From contig UGYN01000002.1 in assembly GCA_900457075.1 (NCBI GenBank), positions 4,650,001-4,714,000 of the forward strand: a stretch of 64,000 nucleotides of DNA, read 5' to 3'. Position numbers and translations under genes: made by a program. Position 1 is the stretch's first letter. Each line of letters starts with the position of its first letter. The DNA comes from Serratia quinivorans (GTDB lineage Bacteria > Pseudomonadota > Gammaproteobacteria > Enterobacterales > Enterobacteriaceae). This document shows positions 47,295 through 55,750 of the stretch, piece by piece. The notes below the pieces were generated by a model, which saw only the letters and a program-made list of their open reading frames with translations, had not been told where the DNA came from and did not search any database.

Positions 47295-48307
47295 GGGTGT
47301 TGGTCACCGGAGCCACCAGCGGTCTGGGGCGTAATGCGGCGCAGTGGCTGTTGGAAGCGGGCCATCAGGTTCATGCCACCGGGCGTGACAGTCGCGCCGG
47401 GCAGGAACTGCGTGAGTTGGGTGCCGAGTTCAGCCCGCTGGATTTGGCGCAGGCCACGGTGGAGCAGTGCCGTCAACTGATGGCCAACTGTGATTGGGTC
47501 TGGCACTGCGCGGCCAAATCTTCACCCTGGGGCAGCAAAAGCGAGTTCTATCAGGCCAACGAGGCCGCGACCGAAAAACTGGCGCAGGCGGCAGGGGACT
47601 GTGGCGTCCGGCGTTTTGTTCACATCTCCACGCCGGCAATCTATTTCGATTTTCGGCCGCACCAGAATATTGACGAAGGCTATCGCGCCAGGCGTTTCGC
47701 CAACCATTACGCCGCCAGCAAATATGCCGCCGAGCAGCGGTTGCAGGCACTGGTACCGCGTTACCCGCAAACGACCTATATTATTCTACGGCCCAGAGGG
47801 CTGTTCGGCCCACACGACCGGGTGATTGTACCGCGGGTGCTGCAACAGTTGGATCGCGATCGCGGGGTGCTACGGTTGCCTGGCGGTGGCAAAGCGGTAT
47901 TGGATCTGACCTTTGTACTTAACGTGGTGCATGCGATGGATCTGGCCAGCCGCCAGCACGGGTTGCCATCCGGCGCGGCCTACAACATCACTAATCACCA
48001 GCCGCAGCGGCTGGCGGAGATGCTGGATTCGCTGCTGCGTCAGCAATTGGGGCTGCGCTACCGGTTGCAGGCGGTGCCTTATTCCTTGCTGTATGCTCTG
48101 GCGGGCGGGCTGGAGTTGCTGGCCCGTTTTACCGGCAAAGAGCCCATGCTGACGCGCTATAGCGTGGCGGCGGTGCATTTCGATATGACGCTGAGCCAAA
48201 CCCTTGCCGTGGAACAGTTGGGCTATCGGCCACGCTATTCGATGGAAGAGGGGATCCGCATCACCGGCGAGTGGCTTAAACGGCAAGGAGAGCAGCCCCA
48301 TGGCTAA
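47291..48307 (+). CDS. NAD(P)-dependent epimerase/3-beta-HSD-like reductase (OleD-like)
   Basis: 338-residue extended SDR. VTGATSGLGRNAAQWLLEAGH (about 5-25) is the Rossmann dinucleotide site; YAASKYAAEQRL (about 137) holds the YxxxK pair; RPRGLFGPHDRVIVPRVL (about 162) follows the family pattern of 3-beta-hydroxysteroid dehydrogenase and OleD proteins. Beside a KAS III enzyme, reduction of a 3-keto acyl product is the simplest role. Confidence 0.8.
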   Translation: MRVLVTGATSGLGRNAAQWLLEAGHQVHATGRDSRAGQELRELGAEFSPLDLAQATVEQCRQLMANCDWVWHCAAKSSPWGSKSEFYQANEAATEKLAQAAGDCGVRRFVHISTPAIYFDFRPHQNIDEGYRARRFANHYAASKYAAEQRLQALVPRYPQTTYIILRPRGLFGPHDRVIVPRVLQQLDRDRGVLRLPGGGKAVLDLTFVLNVVHAMDLASRQHGLPSGAAYNITNHQPQRLAEMLDSLLRQQLGLRYRLQAVPYSLLYALAGGLELLARFTGKEPMLTRYSVAAVHFDMTLSQTLAVEQLGYRPRYSMEEGIRITGEWLKRQGEQPHG

Positions 48308-49106
48308 GGTCACTGTTTTTGAGGTGGGGTACTGTACCCATATCGGCTGTATGGCGCTGCGCGGTGCGGGATTCCGGGTGTGCAAGTTCCCGGCCCGTGC
48401 TTATTTGCTTGAAGTTGGGGATCGCCGTTGGCTGTGGGATACCGGCTATGCGCACTATTTCCAGCAGCAGACGCAGTCCGGCATTTTCCGCATCTACCGC
48501 CAAATGACGCCGGTGTATTTCGACCCTCGTGAATCACTGAGCCAGCAGTTGCTGTCTGCCGGTTACGCCGCTAATGATATTCAGGCGCTGATTATTTCGC
48601 ACTTTCACGCCGACCATATTGCCGGGCTGCGTGATTTCAAACACCTCGATTTTATCTGCTCTGGCGAAGGCTGGCGGCAAACTCGTACCTTACGGGGCTT
48701 CGCGGCGTTAAAACGCGCCTTTATCCCCGGTTTGATCCCTGATGATTTTGAGAGTGGCCTGCAGTTTATCGAGGGTTTCCAACAGGTCAGCCTGCCTGCG
48801 CTGCTGGCACCCTTTGATCGCGGCTATGCGCTGCCGGGCAGTGAAGGGCAGATCCTGCTGGTTGATTTGCCGGGGCATGCGGCCGGGCATATTGGCGCGT
48901 TTATTCTCACCGACGCTGGCTGGACGCTGCTGGCCAGCGACGCGGCCTGGTCACCGCTGAGCTATCAGCAATTGCGCGGGCCTTCACGCTTGGCCAATCT
49001 GGTGATGGACGACGCCAAGGCTTACTACCGCACGCTGGAGCGACTGAATCAGCTATGGGCGAGCGGCAACGCGAATATTTTACTCTGTCATGAGGGGGAT
49101 TTATGA
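48300..49106 (+). CDS. Metallo-beta-lactamase-fold hydrolase
   Basis: 268-residue zinc hydrolase. HFHADHIAG (about 101-109) is the HxHxDH metal motif, DLPGHAAGHIGAF (about 190-202) supplies the next histidines, ASDAAW the bridging aspartate, and the final histidine lies in LLCHEGDL at the C-terminus. The N-terminus resembles AHL lactonase/glyoxalase-like members. It overlaps the SDR gene by 8 bases. It occupies the place the alpha/beta hydrolase OleB has in olefin operons; substrate unknown. Confidence 0.8.
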   Translation: MAKVTVFEVGYCTHIGCMALRGAGFRVCKFPARAYLLEVGDRRWLWDTGYAHYFQQQTQSGIFRIYRQMTPVYFDPRESLSQQLLSAGYAANDIQALIISHFHADHIAGLRDFKHLDFICSGEGWRQTRTLRGFAALKRAFIPGLIPDDFESGLQFIEGFQQVSLPALLAPFDRGYALPGSEGQILLVDLPGHAAGHIGAFILTDAGWTLLASDAAWSPLSYQQLRGPSRLANLVMDDAKAYYRTLERLNQLWASGNANILLCHEGDL

Positions 49107-50386
49107 TCCCGCTGATGACGCTGTGGCATTACTTTCGCACCCGACGCTTAACTTTTGCCGACCGCCAGGCGCTGGAGGCATACCAGGCCAAACGGTTAAA
49201 GAGTTTTGCGCGCCGGGTGCTGGCGAAGAGTCCTTATTTCAGGCGTTTCAACCGGCAAGATATTGCCACCTGGCCGCTGATGGACAAGGCGCTGATGATG
49301 GCGCAGTTTGATCAAATGAACACCGCCGGGCTGCAGCGCGATCAACTGCTGGCCTGCGCGCGGCGCAGCGAGCAACAGCGAGATTTCAGCCCGAAAATCG
49401 GTAAATACAGCGTGGGCCTGTCGTCGGGGACTTCCGGACAGCGCGGTATTTTTGTCGTCAGCCCGGATGAACAAAGCCTTTGGGCCGGTGGAATGCTGGC
49501 GAAAATGCTGCCGGACGGCCTGTTTGCCGGCGAGCGCGTGGCGCTGTTTCTGCGGGCGGACAATAACCTGTATCACAGCGTCAACAACCGCTGGCTGAGC
49601 CTGGAGTTTTACGATCTTTTCGCCCCCTTTACCGCGCAGTTGGCACGGCTGGAGCAACAGGCGCCCAGCATTATTGTCGCGCCGGCTCAGGTACTGCGGG
49701 CGCTGGCGCTGGCGGTGCTGGCCAACCAGATTCGGCTCGAGGTCAAAAAGGTGATTTCGGTCGCCGAAGTGTTGGAAGAGCAAGACCGACGGCTGTTGGC
49801 GCAGGTGTTCCCGGCGGTGGGTGAGGTCTATCAGGCCACCGAAGGCTTCCTGGCGGCCACTTGCGCGCACGGGACTCTGCACCTGAACGAAGAGTTTTTG
49901 CATATAGAACCCCAATGGATTGATGATCAGCGCTTTACGCCGTTAATCACCGACTTCACCCGCAGCACCCAACCGATCGTACGCTATCGGCTGGATGACG
50001 TGCTGGTCAGGCAGACGGAGCCATGCCCCTGTGGACAGGCGTCGATGGCGATTGCCCGTATTGAAGGGCGGCGGGACGATCAACTGATGTTGCCGGATGC
50101 CCTTGGCCAGCCTCAACTGGTGTTTGCCGATTTATGCAGCCGGGCGATCGCCAATGCGCTGCCGCTGACCAGCGATTACCGGCTAATCCAGAGCGGCGAG
50201 CGGCAGTTGCAACTGATTGCCGACTGTAGCGAAGCAGAACTGGCGCACTGCCGGCTGCAGCTGTCTGCCTTGTTTGAACGCCATGGCATCGACAGCGCTG
50301 GGCTGGAATGGCAACTGAGCGTGCAGGCGGTGATGCCGCAGTTTGACCGCAAGAGAAGACGGATTACCCGGCAGGTGGCGGCATGA
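49103..50386 (+). CDS. Adenylate-forming enzyme (F390 synthetase/CapK-related)
   Basis: 427-residue member of the phenylacetate-CoA-ligase/CapK branch of AMP-forming enzymes. YSVGLSSGTSGQRGIFVVSPDE (about 108-129) is the phosphate-binding loop; QATEGFLAATC (about 251) corresponds to the adenylate motif; CPCGQASMAIARIEGRRDDQL (about 309-329) holds the hinge. It probably activates a fatty or other carboxylic acid, or joins two partners, but no ACP gene is present. Overlaps both neighbours by 4 bases. Confidence 0.78.
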   Translation: MIPLMTLWHYFRTRRLTFADRQALEAYQAKRLKSFARRVLAKSPYFRRFNRQDIATWPLMDKALMMAQFDQMNTAGLQRDQLLACARRSEQQRDFSPKIGKYSVGLSSGTSGQRGIFVVSPDEQSLWAGGMLAKMLPDGLFAGERVALFLRADNNLYHSVNNRWLSLEFYDLFAPFTAQLARLEQQAPSIIVAPAQVLRALALAVLANQIRLEVKKVISVAEVLEEQDRRLLAQVFPAVGEVYQATEGFLAATCAHGTLHLNEEFLHIEPQWIDDQRFTPLITDFTRSTQPIVRYRLDDVLVRQTEPCPCGQASMAIARIEGRRDDQLMLPDALGQPQLVFADLCSRAIANALPLTSDYRLIQSGERQLQLIADCSEAELAHCRLQLSALFERHGIDSAGLEWQLSVQAVMPQFDRKRRRITRQVAA

Positions 50387-51003
50387 TGAAAACGCTACCG
50401 TACCGGCTGTGGCAAATGCTGTTGGGTTGGGGATTCGTTGGGGTGATTTATAGCAGTACCGATCGCCTGCAGGGCGTGGGTACGCTGCTTCCCCCTTCGG
50501 CGATTGACCGTTGGATCCCCTTTAGTTCGACGGCCATTTGGCTGTACCTGTCTTTCTTTATCATTATTCCGTTGGGCTACTTGTTGGCACCGATCCCGCG
50601 GGTTCGATGGTTGCGTGCCGCGATGCAGCTGACGGCGTTGGGGGCCGGGGCGGTTTACCTGTTGTGGCCGACCACTATGGCTTACCCGCCGGACAGCGGG
50701 GTCGGCGTAAGTTCAAAACTGCTGGCGGCGCTGACCCAGGTGGATTCGCTGCAAAACTGCCTGCCCTCACTCCATATGGCGCTGACGGTGCTGGCGGTAT
50801 GGGCACTGAGCTGCCGGCAGCGAAAAGTGAGAACCGCGCTGTTGATACTGTGGGCGCTGGCGATTGCCTTTTCCATTTTGCAACTGCGCCGCCATCTGCT
50901 GGTCGATCTGGTCAGTGGGGCGTTGCTGGCATTTTTGGCCGGCTGGTTGGTTCAGCGCAAACAAAGCTGGCGGCGTAATGCCACCAAAGGAGAGATAGGA
51001 TGA
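50383..51003 (+). CDS. PAP2-family membrane phosphatase/transferase
   Basis: 206 residues, about six membrane segments. The PAP2 signature parts are NCLPSLHMALT (about 125-135) and LQLRRHLLVDLVSG (about 166-179, R-H-D). The arrangement with NCLPSLH recalls the Aur1/inositol phosphorylceramide-synthase-like subgroup, which transfers phospho-headgroups, as well as lipid phosphatases. It suggests a membrane-embedded lipid intermediate. Confidence 0.78.
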   Translation: MMKTLPYRLWQMLLGWGFVGVIYSSTDRLQGVGTLLPPSAIDRWIPFSSTAIWLYLSFFIIIPLGYLLAPIPRVRWLRAAMQLTALGAGAVYLLWPTTMAYPPDSGVGVSSKLLAALTQVDSLQNCLPSLHMALTVLAVWALSCRQRKVRTALLILWALAIAFSILQLRRHLLVDLVSGALLAFLAGWLVQRKQSWRRNATKGEIG

Positions 51004-52133
51004 GCGAACTGGCGATGCCGATCCTGTTCATGCTGTTTGTGGTGATTGGTGAGGCGCTGGTGCTGCAGTATGCACAGCGCCAGCAGGTCAACTGGCACGA
51101 TCTGGTGTTCAATCTCAACTCCGGCCATATCATGCTGTGGTTGTTCCGCGGGCTGGAAATCACCTGTTACGGCTATGTGGCGGCGCACTTCAGCCTGGAT
51201 CTGCTGAGTAGTTGGCCACCGGTGCTGATGTGGCTGTTTGCCCTGCTGGCGTGGGACTTCGGCTTTTACTGGTTGCATCGCTTGCATCATCACCTGCGCG
51301 TGCTGTGGGCGGTACATGTGGTGCATCATCAGGGTGAGCATTTCAATCTGTCGCTGGGGGTGCGCAACTCCTGGTATTCGTCGTTGACCTCGATCCCGTT
51401 TTTTCTGCTGTTGGCGCTGTTGGGTGTGCCGCTGTCGGTGTTTGTCACGGTTTCTATCCTGCACTACAGCATCCAATTGTTTAACCATAATGCGCTGACC
51501 CCCAAACTCGGCTGGCTGGAGCATATTCTTGTTACGCCAGCGCACCATCGGGTGCATCACGTTAAAGATATGGCCTATTCGAACCAGAACTTTGGCGGCA
51601 GTTTTATTTTTTGGGACAAGCTGTTTGGCACTTTTTGCCCGAGCCTGCCGGAAACGCCGTTTGTGTATGGCGTTAGCGGCGATAAACCTTCCGCCAATCC
51701 GTTCTGGGCCAGCAATCTGCCATTCTTGCGTTACTTTCGCCTGCGTTGGCGGCCCAGGGCGAGCAACGGCCGTTTTCGCTACTCGGCGCTTAGCGTGTTC
51801 AGCGGCGCCATGCTGCTGTTTGCGCTGGTGATTGGCTATGTGTACCAGTACGGCTATGGCTACCGCGATATCAGCTGGCCGCAGATGGCGCTGCTGGTGT
51901 TGCTGGCGTTGGGCTCGATGGCGCTGGGCGGCATGACCGAAGGGCGTCGCTGGGCGGTTGTCGCCTGGTTGATGATTACGCTGAGCCTTCCGCTGCTGTT
52001 TATTGGTTACCTCGGCTGGTCGCAGCGTTATTGGCATCTCGCGATGGCCTTGATCACATTGCACGGGGTTTGCGTGGCGCTGGGCTGGGGCCGCGTGCGC
52101 GCTCTTAAGCCGGTGGAGGAAACCCATGGCTGA
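51000..52133 (+). CDS. Sterol desaturase/fatty acid hydroxylase family protein
   Basis: 377-residue polytopic membrane di-iron enzyme. Histidine boxes are HRLHH and HVVHH (about 95-115), HHRVHH (about 181-186) with NHNA between; this eight-histidine pattern is that of hydroxylases and C-5 sterol desaturase-like proteins. The last 120 residues add further membrane segments. It may hydroxylate the lipid chain. Coupled to both neighbours by short overlaps. Confidence 0.84.
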   Translation: MSELAMPILFMLFVVIGEALVLQYAQRQQVNWHDLVFNLNSGHIMLWLFRGLEITCYGYVAAHFSLDLLSSWPPVLMWLFALLAWDFGFYWLHRLHHHLRVLWAVHVVHHQGEHFNLSLGVRNSWYSSLTSIPFFLLLALLGVPLSVFVTVSILHYSIQLFNHNALTPKLGWLEHILVTPAHHRVHHVKDMAYSNQNFGGSFIFWDKLFGTFCPSLPETPFVYGVSGDKPSANPFWASNLPFLRYFRLRWRPRASNGRFRYSALSVFSGAMLLFALVIGYVYQYGYGYRDISWPQMALLVLLALGSMALGGMTEGRRWAVVAWLMITLSLPLLFIGYLGWSQRYWHLAMALITLHGVCVALGWGRVRALKPVEETHG

Positions 52134-53208
52134 CACACTGGCACCACTGAAGTTTCCCACCGACGGTGAGCAGGCGTTTCATCGTGCGCTTAAACGGGCG
52201 GCTCATGCCTATCTGGCCGGTGACCATCGCTATGCCGACGGTTGGCGGCTGGCAAAGGCGGCGCTGTTGTTGGCGCTGTGCGTGGGCTTTTATGCGCTGA
52301 GTCTGATGCAGCAGCAGGTTTGGGCATTTTTGGCCTGCTATTTTTTGTTCGTGATGATGGGCATGTTACTCAACGTGAATGTGAACCACGATGCCTCGCA
52401 TAATGCTTTTCTACGCGCCCCCTGGGCCAACCGACTGGCGGGGCGACTGGTGACGCTGCCGCTGGGGGTAGACCCGGATTATTGGCGGGTGCGGCATGTG
52501 GAATATCACCACGTTTATGCCAACGTCGAACACTACGATCTGGATACCGAAGAGAATGGTTTTTTCCGCCAGACGCCGTTCCAGCGCTGGCGCAAACATA
52601 TGCGTTATCAGCACCTGTACTGGCCGTTGATTGCCGCACTCTCCTTGCCCTATATCGCCTGGATATTTGACTGGTCGGATCGCCTGGGGAAAACCCCGCT
52701 GCATGAAAAGAACATTTTACCGGGCCGCAGCGGCTGGGCGGTGTTTATCCTGTGCAAGATTGGCCATCTGTTGTTGGTGCTGGCAATCCCCCTGGTGCTG
52801 TGCCAGCAGAACGGTATCGGCTGGCCGTGGGTGCTGCTGGCCTATGCGCTCAGCCAGATGTGCGCCTCGTTGTTGGTGGTGTTTCTATTGCTGGGAACCC
52901 ATTGGGCGCAGGCCGAATTTTACCCGGTGCCGGAGGGTGAAAGCATGCCACATGGCTGGTATCGCCATAATTTCGCGACCGCCTGTGACTGGCAGACTTC
53001 GCCGCGTGGGTTGCAACACCTGACCGGCGGGCTGAATTATCATCTGACCCACCATCTGTTTCCCGGCTGGAATCATCGTCATTATCCGGCGCTGGCTGCC
53101 ATAGTGGCGCAGTTGGCGGCGCAACACGGTATGGAATACCGCTGCATTGGTTACCGCGAACTGCTGGCGCAGCAACAGCATTTCTTACGTCGGATGGGGC
53201 AGCCATGA
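52126..53208 (+). CDS. Membrane fatty acid desaturase, copy 1
   Basis: 360-residue di-iron desaturase. The three histidine boxes are HDASHNAF (about 87), HVEYHHVYANVEHYD (about 125) and HLTHHLFPGWNHRHYP (about 306), with membrane helices at about 45-80 and 200-260. It is a paralogue of the next gene, sharing most of its length. Confidence 0.86.
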   Translation: MADTLAPLKFPTDGEQAFHRALKRAAHAYLAGDHRYADGWRLAKAALLLALCVGFYALSLMQQQVWAFLACYFLFVMMGMLLNVNVNHDASHNAFLRAPWANRLAGRLVTLPLGVDPDYWRVRHVEYHHVYANVEHYDLDTEENGFFRQTPFQRWRKHMRYQHLYWPLIAALSLPYIAWIFDWSDRLGKTPLHEKNILPGRSGWAVFILCKIGHLLLVLAIPLVLCQQNGIGWPWVLLAYALSQMCASLLVVFLLLGTHWAQAEFYPVPEGESMPHGWYRHNFATACDWQTSPRGLQHLTGGLNYHLTHHLFPGWNHRHYPALAAIVAQLAAQHGMEYRCIGYRELLAQQQHFLRRMGQP

Positions 53209-54291
53209 AGCCGTTACGGCCGTTGGCTTTCAAGCCGGATGACACCGGGCTGCATCGTGCGCTGATGCAGGCCGCGCAGGGTTATCTGGCCGACAATCGC
53301 GACCATCGTTTTGCCGACGGCGGTATGCTGGCGAAGGTGCTTTTCCTGCTGGCGCTATGCGCGCTTTGTTATGGGTTGAGCCTGCAGCAGCAGAGCCTCT
53401 GGGGCTTTTTTGCCTGCTACTTCGGGTTCATTTTCATCGGCATGTTCCTCACGGTCAACGTGGTGCACGACGCGTCGCACAACGCATTTTTCAGGCCAGC
53501 CCTGGGCCAACCGCTGGCTGAATTGTCTGGTGAGTATCCCGCTCGGGTTAGATCCCGATTGCTGGCGGGTGCGGCACGTTATTTTTCACCACGCCCACAA
53601 CAACATCGAGCATTACGATCCCGATATCGACGCCAATGGCGTGCTGCGGCAGACGCCGTTCCAGCGTTGGCGGCCCTTTATGCGCGCGCAGCGCTTTTAC
53701 TGGCCTTTGGTCGCGGCGATGACCTTTCCGTATTACATCTGGCTGTTCGACTGGCTGGACCGGGCAGGGCGAACCCGGGTCAGGGCGAGGATGGCGCAAC
53801 AGGGCCTACGTGGTTGGAGTATTTTTCTGGCGGGCAAAGCGGCGCACCTGCTGTTGGCGCTGGCGATCCCGTGTTATCTGCTGCCGCCGGCAATCGGTGT
53901 CGGGCAGATCCTGCTGGTTTATCTGCTAAGCCAGATGTTGTCGTCACTGCTGTTCGTAATGTTGATTATCGGCACCCACTGGGCCAAGGCGCAATTTTAT
54001 CAGGCACCGACGCAGGGGCCGTTAGCGCACGGCAGGTACCACCATGTGTTCGCCACTACTTTTGACTGGTTCCCGCGGCCGCGCTGGCTGGGCTATTGGT
54101 TGGGCGGGGCAAATCTGCACCTGACCCACCATCTGTTCCCGCACTGGAGCCACCGCCATTACCCGGCATTAAGCCGTATCATTGCCGAGGTGGCACCGCG
54201 CTTTGGCATCGACTATCGGGTATTGGAACTGGGGGAGTTGCTGCGGCTGCAGCAGCGCTTTCTCAGCGCGATGGGGCGTAAACCACAGTAG
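53205..54291 (+). CDS. Membrane fatty acid desaturase, copy 2 (one frameshift)
   Basis: About 361 residues after correction, paralogous to the preceding gene: HDASHNAF, HVIFHHAHNNIEHYD and HLTHHLFPHWSHRHYP boxes. The frame breaks near 53487-53497; losing one T of the run 53487-53491 reads NAFSGQPWANRW, losing one C of CC at 53496-53497 reads NAFFRQPWANRW, both aligning with copy 1 (NAFLRAPWANRL). Last gene of the operon; its stop is 5 bases before the right 37-bp repeat. Confidence 0.84.
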
Positions 54292-54295
54292 TTAT

Positions 54296-54332
54296 TGAAT
54301 TTGCGAAGCGTCACGCAGTTCACTAATTGAAC
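54296..54332 (+). repeat. 37-bp direct repeat, right copy
   Basis: Right partner of the repeat at 45481-45517, one mismatch (C for T at 54311). It begins 5 bases after the last desaturase stop and precedes the Phd/Doc pair by about 200 bases. Composition becomes AT-rich right after it. Confidence 0.85.
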
Positions 54333-54530
54333 GATTTGTAAGGCTCAGGTAGACTCTATCCCACTGAAAGATAGCAATAGAAACTGAGCTAAACGTTGTT
54401 GGCCGAGTCATTTATCTAATGAATCGATAACAATGGGTTGAGGTCGCATTCTGTACAGGTACGTGATAATCATCTTTTGAAATGTTAATCTCTGTCATAA
54501 ACACTCAGGCATGCGTGGATAGAGGTTACT

Positions 54531-54962
54531 ATGAAAGAAATTACTTTTACCCGACTCCGAGCCGATTTATCTCAGGTATTAGATGAAATTCGCGATGGCG
54601 AGACTTTCATTGTTACTCAACGAGGAAAGGAATCTGTAATGCTGGGACAGGATAATAGCAAATCATTAATTTCAACAACCAATGTGTTGGATAGTGAAAT
54701 TTTAAAGGCAATGGTACGTAATGCCGTATCGGCTATAAATGCTGATAAGGTTACGCCGTCCATAGTATCGAAAGAGGTCGAAGCGCTTGGGAGAATCATT
54801 AAACTTCAGGGAATGCTCGATAAAACCACGATTGATACTCTGCAAAAACAAGCTGAATCGGTGAAACCGTCAAACTCGGCTAACCAACTTTCTATCAAAG
54901 ATGCTGTCGACGAAGTGAGAAAACGTCATGCCAAAACCATAAGGGATTTGGAGGGTAAGTGA
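54531..54962 (+). CDS. Phd/YefM-like antitoxin
   Basis: 143 residues. The N-terminus MKEITFTRLRADLSQVLDEIRDGETFIVTQRGKESVML matches the Phd/YefM DNA-binding fold; the remaining 95 residues are longer than the usual tail and helical, presumably the part that wraps the toxin. AT-rich, unlike the desaturase genes before it. Its TGA overlaps the next ATG (TGATG), the standard antitoxin-toxin coupling. Confidence 0.8.
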   Translation: MKEITFTRLRADLSQVLDEIRDGETFIVTQRGKESVMLGQDNSKSLISTTNVLDSEILKAMVRNAVSAINADKVTPSIVSKEVEALGRIIKLQGMLDKTTIDTLQKQAESVKPSNSANQLSIKDAVDEVRKRHAKTIRDLEGK

Positions 54963-55534
54963 TGGAGAAACTTATCTTTCTTTCTGCTCAAGAGGTGATT
55001 GATATTCAGCGCGTCACCCTACCTCAGGGAGCAGTAGTAGATATTGATAAGCTGGAAGGTGCCCTGGGTCGAGTGGCCAATCATTACCACTATCACTTAT
55101 GTGATGATGTATTTGAACTTGCCGCAGTATATTTAATTTCTATAGCAAAATCGCATGCATTTGCTGATGCTAATAAGCAAGCCGCGTTTATATCATGCGC
55201 AACATTCATGCTGGTTAATGGACATACGCTGAGGGAGTCATTTTTTCTCGTCAAGCTAACGGTAATGGTTGTTGAATATAAGGTAGATGTTAATCAGGTT
55301 GCTTTTTTACTGCGTCTGCTTAGTGATTATTATTATAAGTCCATTTTTGGTGGTATTGATGATTTACCAGAAGATGAAACAGAACGTTTTTTGTATAACT
55401 TAACGGTATTTACCATCACTGCTGATAATATTGAAACAGCAAGGTTCATAGCTGTGGCAAACCGCCTGATGAATGACACTGAACTAGATGAAATGGCACA
55501 CCAAATCGTTGATGGTTACCGTAACCCGGTTTAA
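54962..55534 (+). CDS. Doc/Fic-like toxin, extended and with variant active site
   Basis: 190 residues against about 126 for Doc. The Fic motif is SHAFADANKQAAF (about 62-74): HxFxDxNK is intact but the following arginine of Doc proteins is glutamine. The region before it (GALGRVANHYHYHLCDDVFELAAVYLISIAKSHAF) has the Doc helix pattern. About 95 extra C-terminal residues have no recognised domain. It may AMP- or phosphorylate a translation factor, or be altered in activity. Confidence 0.72.
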   Translation: MEKLIFLSAQEVIDIQRVTLPQGAVVDIDKLEGALGRVANHYHYHLCDDVFELAAVYLISIAKSHAFADANKQAAFISCATFMLVNGHTLRESFFLVKLTVMVVEYKVDVNQVAFLLRLLSDYYYKSIFGGIDDLPEDETERFLYNLTVFTITADNIETARFIAVANRLMNDTELDEMAHQIVDGYRNPV

Positions 55535-55543
55535 AACTGTTGC

Positions 55544-55577
55544 CCCAAATAACCACCTGGGTCAGGTGGCATTTGGG
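55544..55577. terminator. Hairpin between doc and the cyd operon
   Basis: CCCAAAT (55544-55550) pairs with ATTTGGG (55571-55577), and CCACCT (55553-55558) with AGGTGG (55564-55569), giving a 13-bp stem with a small bulge between converging genes. It has no strong U-run on either side but probably stops transcription from both directions. Confidence 0.6.
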
Positions 55578-55586
55578 CGTGTATTG

Positions 55587-55736
55587 TTAATGCGATCTCA
55601 TGCCCGCTGCATTCATCAACAGGCGGAACAGCGAAGCGACCGCGAACAGCCCCAGCACGCTGGCGCTCCAGATCACGACCAGCCAGCCGATGCGTTTCCA
55701 CCAGGGCGTCGGTACCGGTGCGGTTTTATCCTGCAT
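55587..55736 (-). CDS. Small cytochrome bd accessory protein (DUF2474-like)
   Basis: 49 residues: a short cytoplasmic start with PWWKRIGW, then one membrane helix (WLVVIWSASVLGLFAVASLF). It lies 14 bases downstream of cydB with a GGGAAG ribosome site. Small single-pass proteins of this type follow cioAB/cydAB operons and are thought to help the oxidase, like CydX. Found by direct reading; too short for standard gene thresholds. Confidence 0.78.
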   Translation of the reverse strand: MQDKTAPVPTPWWKRIGWLVVIWSASVLGLFAVASLFRLLMNAAGMRSH

Positions 55737-55750
55737 AGTTTCTTCCCTCA

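Noticed and set aside
50952..52160. 402-codon open frame on the minus strand
   Set aside because: Antisense to the sterol-desaturase-like gene; rich in Gln, His and Arg as expected from a reversed membrane-protein gene.
46287..54291. Polyyne biosynthesis cluster
   Set aside because: Several desaturases and an activating enzyme are shared, but the ACP, thioesterase and acetylenase-type set that define polyyne clusters are missing.
45481..54332. Prophage remnant
   Set aside because: No phage structural, lysis or integrase gene is present between the direct repeats; contents are metabolic.
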